A stretch of 62,420 bases of DNA from an uncultured cyanobacterium (lineage in GTDB: Bacteria; Cyanobacteriota; Cyanobacteriia; PCC-6307; Cyanobiaceae). Below, one piece after another: positions 52,823 through 62,420 of this stretch (within the stretch, counting starts at the first letter, position 1; each line of letters opens with the position of its first letter). The notes below the pieces were generated by a model, which worked only from the letters and a program-made list of their open reading frames with translations, ran no database searches and was not told where the DNA came from. The stretch is taken from the NCBI GenBank assembly GCA_903882285.1, contig CAIRWM010000004.1, positions 1-62,420 on the forward strand, written 5' to 3'. The translations under genes were made by a program, and so were the position numbers.

Positions 52823-54445
52823 ATGCACGATTCCGTCGCCAATCCCTATGGCCCCCAGGGATTTCCCCTGGCCAGCCCCTACCTGCAGCACATCCTGCGG
52901 GCGCGGGTCTACGACGTGGCGATCGAATCCCCCCTGGATCCAGCCCCCAACCTCTCGCGCCGGCTGGGCAACCAGGTGCTGCTGAAGCGCGAGGACCTCC
53001 AGCCAGTGTTCAGCTTCAAGCTGCGCGGCGCCTACAACAAGATGGCGGGTCTCAGCGGCGCCGAACTGGCTCAGGGCGTGATCGCCGCCAGCGCCGGCAA
53101 CCACGCCCAGGGGGTGGCCCTGGCGGCCCAGCGGCTGGGCTGCACGGCGGTGATCGTGATGCCGGTCACCACGCCGGAGATGAAGGTGCGTTCCGTCGCC
53201 GCCCGCGGGGCCGAGGTGGTGCTGCATGGCGACAACTACGACGCCGCCTATGCCGAGGCGCGCCGCCTGGAGGCGGAGCGAGGGCTGAGCTTCATCCATC
53301 CCTTCGACGACCCCGAAGTGATCGCCGGCCAGGGCACGATCGGCCTGGAGATCCTGCGCCAGTGTTCCGAGCCCCCCGATGCCATCTACGTGGCGGTGGG
53401 CGGTGGCGGCCTGATCGGCGGCATCGCCGCCTATGTGAAGAGCCTCTGGCCGCGGGTTCAGGTGATCGGTGTCGAACCAATCGACTCCGATGCCATGAGC
53501 CGCTCCCTCGCCGCCGGGGAGCGGGTGCGCCTCGACAATGTGGGCCTCTTCGCCGACGGGGTGGCCGTTCGCCAGGTGGGGGAGCACACCTTCGCCCTGG
53601 CCCAGCAGTACGTGGACACGATGGTGACGGTGGACAGCGACGCGATCTGCGCAGCCATCAAAGACGTGTTCGAGGACACCCGCTCGATCCTCGAGCCCGC
53701 CGGCGCCTTGGCGGTGGCGGGCTTGAAGCACGACGTCCAGACCCGCGGGCTGCAGGGCCAGACCCTGGTGGCGGTGGCCTGCGGCGCCAACATGGACTTC
53801 GATCGGCTGCTGTTCGTGGCGGAGCGGGCGGAACTGGGCGAACAGCGTGAGGCCCTGCTCGCGGTGGAGATCCCGGAGCAGCCCGGCAGCCTGCGGCGCT
53901 TCTGCAACTTGCTCGGACGCCGCAGCCTCACCGAGTTCAGCTACCGCCTCGCCGATCCGCGGCTGGCCCACCTGTTCGTGGGGGTTCAGATCAGCGGCCG
54001 GGACGACACCGAGCGGCTGATGGCAGACCTGCAGGCCAACGGCTTCGCCTGCCTCGACCTCAGCGATAACGAACTTGCCAAGCTGCACCTCTGCCACATG
54101 GTGGGCGGTCGGCTGCCCGCCAGCGCCGGCAGCGCCCGGGAGCAGGGGGAGGAGCTGCTCTACCGCTTCGAGTTTCCGGAACGCCCCGGCGCGCTGATGG
54201 CCTTCGTGAGCGCCCTGCACCCCAACTGGAACATCAGCATCTTTCACTACCGCAACCACGGCGCCGATGTCGGCCGCATCGTGGTGGGCGTGCAGGTGCC
54301 CGCGGCGGAACTGAAGGACTGGCGCGCCTTCCTGGCGGAGCTGCCCTACCAGCACTGGGAGGAGACCCACAATCCGGCCTATCGGCTGTTCCTCGGCGAG
54401 CTGAGCGGTCCGTTGCCCGTGCTAGCCGGACTGGTGCAGGCCTGA
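52823..54445 (+). CDS. ilvA: Threonine ammonia-lyase, biosynthetic
   Basis: LLKREDLQPVFSFKLRGAYNKM; ASAGNHAQGVALAAQRLG; VGGGGLIGGIAAYVKS; two C-terminal ACT-like domains. Start reassigned to 52823. Confidence 0.95.
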   Translation: MHDSVANPYGPQGFPLASPYLQHILRARVYDVAIESPLDPAPNLSRRLGNQVLLKREDLQPVFSFKLRGAYNKMAGLSGAELAQGVIAASAGNHAQGVALAAQRLGCTAVIVMPVTTPEMKVRSVAARGAEVVLHGDNYDAAYAEARRLEAERGLSFIHPFDDPEVIAGQGTIGLEILRQCSEPPDAIYVAVGGGGLIGGIAAYVKSLWPRVQVIGVEPIDSDAMSRSLAAGERVRLDNVGLFADGVAVRQVGEHTFALAQQYVDTMVTVDSDAICAAIKDVFEDTRSILEPAGALAVAGLKHDVQTRGLQGQTLVAVACGANMDFDRLLFVAERAELGEQREALLAVEIPEQPGSLRRFCNLLGRRSLTEFSYRLADPRLAHLFVGVQISGRDDTERLMADLQANGFACLDLSDNELAKLHLCHMVGGRLPASAGSAREQGEELLYRFEFPERPGALMAFVSALHPNWNISIFHYRNHGADVGRIVVGVQVPAAELKDWRAFLAELPYQHWEETHNPAYRLFLGELSGPLPVLAGLVQA

Positions 54446-54487
54446 GGCGCGCGATACGGTGCGGCACACGCCGCTCCAGAGTCGGCC

Positions 54488-55126
54488 ATGACTAGCCCCT
54501 CTCCCGACCTGCAGACGCTGGATCCGCAGGCAGCCCCCGCGTCCCCGCGGGGCTCCACTGCGGCCCTTAGCGGCCTGTCGCTGCCGGCACGGCTGGAGGC
54601 AATCCTCTATCTCAAGGGCCGCCCCCTGGCCCTGGCGGAGCTGGCCGAGATCGCCGGCATCGACCGCGAGGAGGCCGAGCTGGCCCTGATCACCCTGATG
54701 ACGGACTACGCCCATCGGGATACCGCTCTGGAGATCCACCAGGACGGCCAGCGCTACAGCCTGCAGCTGCGCGACAGCCTCGGCGATCTGGTGCAGAGCC
54801 TGCTGCCGGTCGACCTCTCCACCGCGGCGCTGCGCACCCTGGCCACGGTCGCGTTGAAAAAACGCATCCTGCAGTCGGAGCTGGTGGAGCTGCGCGGCTC
54901 CGGCGCCTACGACCACATCAAGGAGCTGATCGCCCAGAACTTCATTGAGCGCAAGCGCCAGAGCGAGGGCCGCTCCTACTGGCTCAGCCTCAGCGAGAAG
55001 TTCCACCGCACCTTCTCCGTCAAGGCCGACGACCTCAATCCCCGGCGGCGCCACAGCGCCGCTGCCGGGCCGACGCCCGACTCCCCAGCGTCTGTCGCGC
55101 CCGACAGCGACCGGCAGGCTGCATAG
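54488..55126 (+). CDS. scpB: Segregation and condensation protein B
   Basis: LPARLEAILYLKGRPLALAELAEIAGIDREEAELALITLMTDYAHRDTALEI; tandem winged helices. Confidence 0.9.
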   Translation: MTSPSPDLQTLDPQAAPASPRGSTAALSGLSLPARLEAILYLKGRPLALAELAEIAGIDREEAELALITLMTDYAHRDTALEIHQDGQRYSLQLRDSLGDLVQSLLPVDLSTAALRTLATVALKKRILQSELVELRGSGAYDHIKELIAQNFIERKRQSEGRSYWLSLSEKFHRTFSVKADDLNPRRRHSAAAGPTPDSPASVAPDSDRQAA

Positions 55127-55173
55127 AGTCGGGCAGTGATCCTCTGCCCGGGCATCCACGTTGCCCAGCTCGC

Positions 55174-55464
55174 ATGTCCATTCTCGTCTTTCTGCTGCAG
55201 GTGCTGTCCCAGACCCTGGGCATCTACCTGCTGGTGCTGCTGGTACGGGTGCTGCTGAGCTGGTTCCCCAACCTCGACTGGAGCAACCCGATCCTCTCCG
55301 GCGTGAGCGCCATCACCGATCCCTACCTCAATGCCTTCCGCGGTCTGATTCCGCCGGTGGGCGGGCTAGACCTTTCCGCCCTGCTGGCCTTCATCGCGCT
55401 GCAGCTCGCCCAGACCCTGCTGGAAGGAGCGAGCGCCACCCTGGCGAGCGGTCTCACGTACTGA
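55174..55464 (+). CDS. YggT family (Ycf19-like) membrane protein
   Basis: IYLLVLLVRVLLSWFPNLDWSNPILSGVSAITDPYLNAFRGLIPPVGGLDLSALLAFIALQ. Confidence 0.92.
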   Translation: MSILVFLLQVLSQTLGIYLLVLLVRVLLSWFPNLDWSNPILSGVSAITDPYLNAFRGLIPPVGGLDLSALLAFIALQLAQTLLEGASATLASGLTY

Positions 55465-55497
55465 AGCTGAAGACTGCGTCTCGCCGCTGGCGACGCT

Positions 55498-56043
55498 TCA
55501 CTCGGCCAGGGCCTGCTCCAGCGGCAGCAACTCCTCCCCTTCAGCAGCCCGGGTGCGCACCGGTGCGCTGAAGCCGCGGGCCTTGGCATTACGCACCTGA
55601 AGAGGCCCCGGGGTGCCGGCCGGCACGGCCAGGCGTAGGGCGAAATCGGAGCGACCCGGCGGCACGTCGCCGATCGAGCCCACCCGGGTCCGATTGGGCA
55701 GCACCGGTTCCCCGCTGGCATCAAGGATCAGTGCGAACACATCGGTGTCGATCACGGCCCGTCGGCCCGGATTGAGCACCACTCCCCGCAGGGCGAAGCA
55801 GGTCGCGCCGCTGGGGCGGCTGAGATCAGGCTGGCTGCCCACGTCTGCGCTGGGGCAGGGCTCGAGCCGCACCTCACTGACCTGCAGGTCGGCGGCCCAG
55901 ACAGGCGACGCTCCCCCCAGGGCCAGCGCCAGGAGCAGCCCCAGGCCCAGAGAGAGGCCCAGCAGCAAGGCCAGGGGCTGAGGCGGCCGCTGGGGACGCC
56001 GCTGGAGCAGCGAGGCGTCGGCGCTGTTGCGAAACGGTTCCAT
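55498..56043 (-). CDS. Hypothetical membrane-anchored/secreted protein
   Basis: 181 aa, N-terminal TM (LALLLGLSLGLGLLLALALGGASPVWA) and a beta-rich domain with RGVVLNPGRRAVIDTDVFALILDASG; no confident family. Confidence 0.6.
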   Translation of the reverse strand: MEPFRNSADASLLQRRPQRPPQPLALLLGLSLGLGLLLALALGGASPVWAADLQVSEVRLEPCPSADVGSQPDLSRPSGATCFALRGVVLNPGRRAVIDTDVFALILDASGEPVLPNRTRVGSIGDVPPGRSDFALRLAVPAGTPGPLQVRNAKARGFSAPVRTRAAEGEELLPLEQALAE

Positions 56044-56372
56044 CAGCGCCGATCGCCACTTCCTCCAATCACGTTACGGGCGGCGCGGCTGGCCAGCTTG
56101 GCCAGGTTGGCCTCGGCGATCTCCGCCATGCTCAGGTCCAGCTCACTGGCGAGCTGAGCCACATACCAGAGCACATCGCCCAACTCGAGGCGCAGGTCGT
56201 CGATCACCTCCGGAGCAAAGACGCCCTCGCGATCGCGCAACACTTTCTTGACCTTGTCGGCCACCTCACCGGCCTCGCCACAAAGACCCAGGGTGGGATA
56301 GATGGGATTGCAGCCCACATCCGGATATCGGGCGGTCTCACGCGAGCGCACCTGGTAGTGGCCGAAGTCCAT
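56043..56372 (-). CDS. MazG-like nucleotide pyrophosphohydrolase
   Basis: LGLCGEAGEVADKVKKVLRD...LRLELGDVLWYVAQLASELDLSMAEIAEANLAKL: ExxE/ExxD motifs. Confidence 0.9.
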   Translation of the reverse strand: MDFGHYQVRSRETARYPDVGCNPIYPTLGLCGEAGEVADKVKKVLRDREGVFAPEVIDDLRLELGDVLWYVAQLASELDLSMAEIAEANLAKLASRAARNVIGGSGDRR

Positions 56373-56392
56373 GGTAGACGTGAGGAGAGCAT

Positions 56393-56432
56393 GGCCGGAT
56401 GGTAGTTTCCGGCCTAAGTCTCAGAGGCCGGA
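56393..56432. promoter_or_regulatory. Alternating inverted repeats, two mutually exclusive hairpins or operator cluster
   Basis: GGCCGGA(56393-56399)-N8-TCCGGCC(56408-56414)-N11-GGCCGGA(56426-56432); the middle segment can pair with either flank. Confidence 0.5.
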
Positions 56433-56450
56433 CGGGCCCGCACGATCGAC

Positions 56451-58217
56451 ATGCGTCGCACCAAGATCGTGGCCACGATCGGCCCCGCCACCGAGTCTCC
56501 CGCGGTCCTGCGCCGCCTGATCGAGGCCGGTGCCACCACCTTCCGTCTCAACTTCTCCCACGGCGATCACACCGAGCATGCGGCCCGCATCGCCACGATC
56601 CGCCAGGTGGCCCACGAACTGGGTGTTCACATCGGCATCCTCCAGGACCTGCAGGGTCCGAAGATCCGCCTGGGCCGCTTCGAGGGTGGTCCGATCACCC
56701 TGGCCACGGGCGATTCCTTCAGCCTCACCTCTCGCGAGGTGAGCTGCAACCAGTCGATCGCCACCGTCACCTACGAAACCCTGGCCGACGAGGTCCCCCC
56801 CGGCAGCCGCATCCTGCTGGACGACGGCCGCGTGGAGATGCGGGTCGAATCGGTGGACCAGCCACAGCAGACCCTGCACTGCAGCGTCACGGTCGGCGGC
56901 GTGCTTTCCAACAACAAAGGGGTCAACTTCCCCGACGTGCAGCTTTCGATCCGGGCGCTCACCGACAAGGACCGTGCCGATCTGGCCTTCGGCCTGAAGC
57001 AGGGGGTCGACTGGGTGGCGCTGAGCTTCGTGCGCAACGCCTCCGACATGCAGGAGATCCGTGAGCTGATTCGCAGCCATGGCCATACCACCCCGGTGGT
57101 GGCCAAGATCGAAAAGTTCGAAGCGATTGATGCCATCGACGCCATCCTGCCGCTCTGCGACGGCGTGATGGTGGCCCGCGGCGACCTCGGCGTCGAGATG
57201 CCGGCCGAAGAGGTGCCGCTGCTGCAGAAGGAGCTGATTCGCAAGGCCAACAGCCTGGGCATCCCGATCATCACGGCCACCCAGATGCTCGATTCGATGG
57301 CCTCCTGCCCACGGCCCACCCGGGCCGAGGTGAGCGACGTGGCCAACGCCATCCTCGACGGCACCGACGCCGTGATGCTCTCCAACGAGACCGCCGTTGG
57401 CGACTACCCGGTCGAGTCGGTCTCGACCATGACCCAGATCGCCATGCGCATCGAGCGCGACTACCCCCAGCGGGTGCTCGACAGTCATATGGCCACCACC
57501 ATCCCCAACGCCATCTGCCAGGCAGTGAGCAGCATCGCCCGCCAGCTCAATGCGGCCGCCATCCTGCCGCTCACCAAGAGCGGCTCCACGGCGCGCAATG
57601 TCAGCAAGTTCAGGCCCAGTACCCCGATCCTGGCGATCACCAGCGACGTGGGAGTGGCGCGGCAACTGCAACTGGTCTGGGGGGTGACCCCGCTGCTGAT
57701 CGGCAAGCAGATCAACAGCGGCAGCACCTTCAACGTGGCGATGGGTGTGGCCCAGGAGAAGGGGCTGTTACACGAAGGGGATCTGGTGGTCCAGACCCAG
57801 GGCACCTTGGAGGGTGTCAGTGGCTCAACCGACCTGGTGCGCGTCGGCCTGGTGTCGGCGGTGCTGGGCCGCGGTCTCGGTATCGGCACCGGCTCGGTGA
57901 GCGGCAAGGTTCGGCTGGCCAGCAGCCCGGACCAGGCCGCCCAGCTGGAAGCCGGCGAGATCCTGGTGGTGCGTGAGACCAACGCCGACTACCTGGAAGC
58001 GATCCGCCGCGCCAGGGGGGTGATCACCGAGGAGCAGGGGCGCCAGAGCCACGCCGCCGTGATCGCCGAGCGGCTCGGCATTCCGGTGATCGTGGGGGTC
58101 TCCAACGCCACGGGCCTGCTGCTGCAGGGCGAGATCATCACCCTCGCGGTGGGCGACGGCCTGGTGCACCGCGGTGCCCTCAGCCCGATCGAGGCCAACG
58201 GCACGCCCGCCTTCTAG
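56451..58217 (+). CDS. pyk: Pyruvate kinase
   Basis: MRRTKIVATIGPATESPAVLRRLIEAGATTFRLNFSHGDH; MVARGDLGVEMPAEEVPLLQK; C-terminal PEP-utiliser-like domain. Confidence 0.97.
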   Translation: MRRTKIVATIGPATESPAVLRRLIEAGATTFRLNFSHGDHTEHAARIATIRQVAHELGVHIGILQDLQGPKIRLGRFEGGPITLATGDSFSLTSREVSCNQSIATVTYETLADEVPPGSRILLDDGRVEMRVESVDQPQQTLHCSVTVGGVLSNNKGVNFPDVQLSIRALTDKDRADLAFGLKQGVDWVALSFVRNASDMQEIRELIRSHGHTTPVVAKIEKFEAIDAIDAILPLCDGVMVARGDLGVEMPAEEVPLLQKELIRKANSLGIPIITATQMLDSMASCPRPTRAEVSDVANAILDGTDAVMLSNETAVGDYPVESVSTMTQIAMRIERDYPQRVLDSHMATTIPNAICQAVSSIARQLNAAAILPLTKSGSTARNVSKFRPSTPILAITSDVGVARQLQLVWGVTPLLIGKQINSGSTFNVAMGVAQEKGLLHEGDLVVQTQGTLEGVSGSTDLVRVGLVSAVLGRGLGIGTGSVSGKVRLASSPDQAAQLEAGEILVVRETNADYLEAIRRARGVITEEQGRQSHAAVIAERLGIPVIVGVSNATGLLLQGEIITLAVGDGLVHRGALSPIEANGTPAF

Positions 58218-58257
58218 GCCGCTCCTCTAGAAGGGAGTTCTCCACCGGCGCACGGCC

Positions 58258-59487
58258 ATGGCCCACAAGTTGCCCCTAAGCGAAACCGTGGGCATGGCCA
58301 TCGAGACACTGCGCGCCAACCGCATGCGCAGCCTGCTGACGATGCTCGGCATCGTCATCGGCAATGCCTCGGTGATCACCCTGGTGGGGGTGGGGCGCGG
58401 TGCCCAGAACCTGGCCGAGGGGCAGCTCAGCACGCTGGGCGCCAACGTGCTGTTCATCGTGCCCGGCAGCAATGACACCCGCCGCCAGGGGATCGAGACA
58501 CCGAAGACCCTGGTGCTCGAGGACGCCGCCGCAATTGCCGAACAGGTGCCGAGCGTGCGCCGTGTTGCCCCCCAGATCACGCTCAGCGAGGTGGTGCAGT
58601 CCGGAGCCCTCACGGCCACCGCCACGGTGACGGGGGTGACGCCGGAGTTCCTGCCGGTGCGCAGCTTTGAAGTGGCCCAGGGCCGCTTCCTCAGCGACAG
58701 CGATCTGAAGGGGGCCCGCAACGTGGCGGTGATCGGACCCGACCTGCGCGACAAGCTGCTGCCCACCGGGGAGGCGATCGGCCGCCAGCTGCGCATCCGC
58801 GACCAATCCTTCGAGGTGGTGGGGGTGATGGCGCCGAAGGGGGCGGTGTTCGGCTCCAACCAGGACGAAACCGCCTACATCCCGCTCACCACGATGGTGA
58901 GCCGGCTGAGCGGGCGCGATCCCACCTACGGGGTGAGTCTCAGCTTCATCAGCGTGGAGGCGAAGAACGAGGCGAGCACCAGTGCAGCCAGCTTTCAGAT
59001 CACCAACCTGCTACGCCAGCGCCACCGCATCCTGCGCGACGACGACTTCGCCGTGCGCTCCCAGAAGGACGCCCAGACCATCGTGGGCACGATCACCGGC
59101 GGCCTGACGCTGATGCTGGGGGCGATCGGCGGCGTCTCGCTGCTGGTGGGCGGCATCGGCATCATGAACATCATGTTGGTGTCGGTGAGCGAGCGCACCG
59201 AGGAGATCGGACTGCGCAAGGCGCTAGGGGCCCGCAGTGGCGACGTGCTGCTGCAGTTCCTGGTGGAATCCCTGGTGCTGGCCAGCCTGGGTGGCCTGCT
59301 GGGCACCGGGGTTGGGCTGGGCACGGTGGCCCTGGTGGCAGCAGCCACCCCCCTGCCGGCGTCGATTGCGCCGCTCACCGTGATGGGCACGGTGCTCCTA
59401 TCGGGCTCGATCGGCCTGTTCTTCGGCGTGGTGCCGGCTCGACGCGCCGCCCAGCTTGATCCGATCGTGGCCTTGCGCAGCCTCTGA
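58258..59487 (+). CDS. ABC transporter permease (MacB/FtsX-like)
   Basis: [80 protein letters not shown]. Confidence 0.93.
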   Translation: MAHKLPLSETVGMAIETLRANRMRSLLTMLGIVIGNASVITLVGVGRGAQNLAEGQLSTLGANVLFIVPGSNDTRRQGIETPKTLVLEDAAAIAEQVPSVRRVAPQITLSEVVQSGALTATATVTGVTPEFLPVRSFEVAQGRFLSDSDLKGARNVAVIGPDLRDKLLPTGEAIGRQLRIRDQSFEVVGVMAPKGAVFGSNQDETAYIPLTTMVSRLSGRDPTYGVSLSFISVEAKNEASTSAASFQITNLLRQRHRILRDDDFAVRSQKDAQTIVGTITGGLTLMLGAIGGVSLLVGGIGIMNIMLVSVSERTEEIGLRKALGARSGDVLLQFLVESLVLASLGGLLGTGVGLGTVALVAAATPLPASIAPLTVMGTVLLSGSIGLFFGVVPARRAAQLDPIVALRSL

Positions 59488-59566
59488 ACCCACCATCCAA
59501 AGCCAAAAAAAACCTTAAGAGCACCAAATCGTCTCGGTCGTCACCAAAGCCTCACACGGCGGATGA

Positions 59567-59902
59567 GTGAATGATGGGTGTCAATGTCAAGGAACAGCCT
59601 TGGACCTCACGGCCCAACTGGAATGTGGCTTCCGCAACGCCACCGATCGCATGGTGATTCTCCGTTGCTGCGCTGCCGAGGAGTTTTATCTCGAACGGGT
59701 AGTATTTCCCTTTGAGCTTCTTAGCTTCCAGTGTCCAGCCGACAGCGTGGTGGAGATCTGGACCCACGGCCTAGGCGGCCCCGAACTGCTCGAGTCCCTG
59801 CGCGCTCAGGAGCTGGTGTTGGACACCGCTCCCGTAGTGAGCGCCGTGCCCGACAGCACCCCACTCGGTGGGTCACACAGTCCATGGCTTGAGGCCGGCT
59901 AG
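59567..59902 (+). CDS. DUF1830 family protein
   Basis: LECGFRNATDRMVILRCCAAEEFYLERVVFPFELLSFQCPADSVVEIWTHG. Start codon uncertain. Confidence 0.8.
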   Translation: MNDGCQCQGTALDLTAQLECGFRNATDRMVILRCCAAEEFYLERVVFPFELLSFQCPADSVVEIWTHGLGGPELLESLRAQELVLDTAPVVSAVPDSTPLGGSHSPWLEAG

Positions 59903-59969
59903 GGACGATGATGGAGACACGGGAGCGATCCCCGAGCTTTACAATTGTTGAAGAAGCGTCTCCTTCCCC

Positions 59970-61907
59970 ATGAATCAGCGTTGGCGTTCGATTGCTCTGT
60001 GGGTTCTGCCGATCGCCGTCGCGCTGTTCCTGGGTTGGCAGGTGATCGGTAGCGGCGCCAACCGGCTCACGCCCAGCGGTCCCACTGTCTCGCCACGCAA
60101 CGCTGCCGTGGCCCGCATGAGCTATGGCCGATTCCTTGACTATGTCGATGCCGGCCGGGTCACCGCCGTCGATATCTATGACTCCGGCCGCACCGCAGTG
60201 ATCGAGGCGGTAGATCCCGATCTCGACAACCGCGTGCAACGCCTGCGCGTCGATCTGCCCGGCGTTGCTCCCGAACTGGTCAACAAGCTCAAGGAGCAGG
60301 GCATCAGCTTCGACATTCATCCGCCCAAGTCAGCCCCGCCCGCCCTCGGCCTACTGGGCAACCTGCTGTTCCCTCTGCTGCTGATCGGCTCGCTGGTGTT
60401 CCTTGCCCGCCGCGGCAACGGCATGCCCGGAGGTCCCGGCCAGGCGATGCAGTTTGGCAAGACCAAAGCGCGCTTCGCCATGGAAGCCGAGACGGGCGTC
60501 AAGTTTGAAGACGTTGCTGGAGTGGAAGAAGCCAAGCAGGACCTCCAGGAAGTTGTCACCTTCCTCAAGACACCGGAACGCTTCACCTCCGTGGGCGCCA
60601 AGATTCCTAAGGGTGTTTTGCTGGTGGGCCCTCCTGGCACCGGCAAAACCCTGTTGGCCAAGGCGATCGCCGGTGAAGCCGGCGTGCCCTTCTTCTCGCT
60701 TTCAGGGTCGGAGTTCGTCGAAATGTTTGTGGGGGTGGGCGCCAGCCGCGTGCGCGACCTCTTCAAGCGGGCCAAGGAGAACAGTCCCTGCCTGATCTTC
60801 ATTGATGAGATTGATGCGGTGGGGCGCCAGCGCGGCGCCGGTGTGGGCGGAGGTAATGATGAGCGCGAGCAGACTCTCAACCAGCTGCTCACTGAGATGG
60901 ACGGCTTCGAGGGCAACAGCGGCATCATCATCATTGCCGCCACCAACCGGGCCGATGTGCTCGATTCGGCGCTGCTGCGCCCGGGCCGCTTCGATCGCCA
61001 GGTGATGGTCGATGTACCCGATATCAAGGGTCGCCTCTCGATCCTCAACGTCCATTGCCGCAATAAGAAGCTCGCCGGGGACGTGTCGCTCGAGGCGATC
61101 GCCCGCCGCACTCCCGGCTTCTCCGGTGCCGATCTAGCAAACCTGATGAATGAGGCGGCCATCCTCACGGCCCGGCGTCGCAAGGAGTCCACCTCGCTGG
61201 CCGAGATCGACGACGCGGTCGACCGGATCATCGCCGGCATGGAGGGCAAACCCCTCACCGATGGCCGCAGCAAGCGCCTGATCGCATACCACGAAGTGGG
61301 TCATGCGCTGGTGGGCACCCTGGTCAAGGCCCACGACCCGGTTCAGAAAGTCACCCTGATTCCTCGCGGTCAGGCCCAGGGCCTCACCTGGTTCTCCCCC
61401 GACGAGGAGCAGATGCTGGTAAGCCGTGCCCAATTGCGCGCCCGCATCATGGGGGCCCTCGGGGGCCGGGCCGCCGAGGCCGTGGTCTTCGGCCACGAGG
61501 AAGTCACCACCGGTGCCGGCGGTGACATCCAGCAGGTGGCCTCGATTGCCCGCCAGATGGTCACCCGCTTCGGGATGAGTGAGATCGGCCAATTCTCCCT
61601 GGAGGCCGGCAATCAGGAGGTGTTCCTCGGCCGCGACCTGATGACCCGCAGCGACGGCTCCGACCGCCTGGCCAGTAAGGTCGATGATGCCGTGCGCACC
61701 ATCGTGCAGAGCTGCTATGCCGAGACCGTCAAGCTGGTGGCCGAGCACCGCGACTGCATGGACCGGGTAGTGGAGTTGCTGATCGACAAGGAGAGCCTCG
61801 ATGGCGAGGAATTCCGCGCCATCGTTTCTGAATTCGCCACGATCCCCGAAAAGGAGCGCTTCTCGCCGCTACTTCCTGATGCGGCTGAGGCGTCCCCAGC
61901 GATCTAA
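59970..61907 (+). CDS. ftsH: ATP-dependent zinc metalloprotease FtsH
   Basis: [54 protein letters not shown] region; AYHEVGHAL (HExxH). Confidence 0.97.
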   Translation: MNQRWRSIALWVLPIAVALFLGWQVIGSGANRLTPSGPTVSPRNAAVARMSYGRFLDYVDAGRVTAVDIYDSGRTAVIEAVDPDLDNRVQRLRVDLPGVAPELVNKLKEQGISFDIHPPKSAPPALGLLGNLLFPLLLIGSLVFLARRGNGMPGGPGQAMQFGKTKARFAMEAETGVKFEDVAGVEEAKQDLQEVVTFLKTPERFTSVGAKIPKGVLLVGPPGTGKTLLAKAIAGEAGVPFFSLSGSEFVEMFVGVGASRVRDLFKRAKENSPCLIFIDEIDAVGRQRGAGVGGGNDEREQTLNQLLTEMDGFEGNSGIIIIAATNRADVLDSALLRPGRFDRQVMVDVPDIKGRLSILNVHCRNKKLAGDVSLEAIARRTPGFSGADLANLMNEAAILTARRRKESTSLAEIDDAVDRIIAGMEGKPLTDGRSKRLIAYHEVGHALVGTLVKAHDPVQKVTLIPRGQAQGLTWFSPDEEQMLVSRAQLRARIMGALGGRAAEAVVFGHEEVTTGAGGDIQQVASIARQMVTRFGMSEIGQFSLEAGNQEVFLGRDLMTRSDGSDRLASKVDDAVRTIVQSCYAETVKLVAEHRDCMDRVVELLIDKESLDGEEFRAIVSEFATIPEKERFSPLLPDAAEASPAI

Positions 61908-62142
61908 AGCATCTCCTCAACGTTCGCGCTGATCATGCAGTCAGCAAGCGCGTAGCTGACGCAGAGCAGAGCAAATGCCTCGGCGAACTTGTCATCGTCG
62001 AGGAAGCTTTCATCACTCTGATCAACAGCGCCTGTTTCAATTTTCCCACGCAGGTACTGCAGGCACCGGCACGACAGGAATAGGTACCATCGGCACAGCT
62101 GAAGCTGATGTCGTCGGTTAGGCGGACCGCCTAGGTGTTCAT
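61904..62142 (-). pseudogene. Degraded plant-type [2Fe-2S] ferredoxin (petF-like) remnant
   Basis: Minus strand from ATG 62142: MNT*AVRLTDDISFSCADGTYSCRAGACSTCVGKL, then in another frame [43 protein letters not shown]. Internal stop, apparent deletion of the ILDAAEE..DLPY segment, frameshift. Confidence 0.88.
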
Positions 62143-62317
62143 GGCTGCATCAAGCAGATTTTAGCGATTCGGATCCCTCAGCCTCATCGCCACTGGTCCC
62201 TGCACAACCAACTACCTTGGATTCTGTGGACCCTGATCGTGCACTGTGGTCCTGCTTCAGGCCCAGCAAGGAACGCTGGGGTTTGAGGCAGCTGGAACCA
62301 AACCGACACCGTGGCTC

Positions 62318-62420
62318 TCAGACAGACCGCACGGAACGTTTTTCGATCACCTTGTCGATCAGGCCGTAGGCGCTGGCCTCACCGGGAGACATGAAAAAGT
62401 CGCGGTCGGTGTCGGTCTGA
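62318..62420 (-). CDS. clpP: ATP-dependent Clp protease proteolytic subunit, partial (C-terminus)
   Basis: Manual translation: [33 protein letters not shown], a classic ClpP C-terminus. Confidence 0.9.
   Translation of the reverse strand, partial: QTDTDRDFFMSPGEASAYGLIDKVIEKRSVRSV

Noticed and set aside
52784-54370. 528-aa minus-strand ORF over ilvA
   Set aside because: Antisense shadow with His/Gln/Ala-biased composition; ilvA is unambiguous.
62262-62280. CCCAGC-aaggaac-GCTGGG hairpin downstream of clpP
   Set aside because: Plausible but lacks a U-tract; too weak to call a terminator.

Overview
This 62.4 kb high-GC window looks like core chromosome of a picocyanobacterium (Synechococcus/Cyanobium type). 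The assignment rests on PsaK, a cyanobacterial-type Hfq beside dapF, HemJ, a Ycf35-like DUF1257 protein, DUF1830/1995/2499/3110/3593/4330 proteins, and paired dnaK/dnaJ. Coding density is very high and most content is housekeeping: uvrC, coaD, dacB, dapF, leuS, pgi, purN, argC, ribBA, mtnP, murQ, dnaJ/dnaK, pstCAB, suhB-like, hisZ, htpG, a sugar-type ABC transporter, rpmB, psaK, dxs, ilvA, scpB, pyk, ftsH and partial clpP. There is one tRNA-Ser(GGA) with an adjacent terminator. I found no CRISPR array, transposase, prophage, or convincing new multi-gene defence system. The best second-look items are: (1) an unannotated, multiply damaged [2Fe-2S] ferredoxin pseudogene between ftsH and clpP; (2) alternating GGCCGGA/TCCGGCC segments upstream of pyk that can form two mutually exclusive hairpins; (3) a GluR0-like glutamate-receptor-type channel with a non-canonical pore; (4) a DapF with a Cys-containing C-terminal extension next to a cysteine desulfurase; (5) a Pho-box-like direct repeat upstream of pstCAB; (6) a perfect AATGTGA-aga-TCACATT palindrome between pgi and a lysozyme-like gene; and (7) a CadC-type wHTH regulator. 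All family assignments come from reading the sequence; no database search was run.
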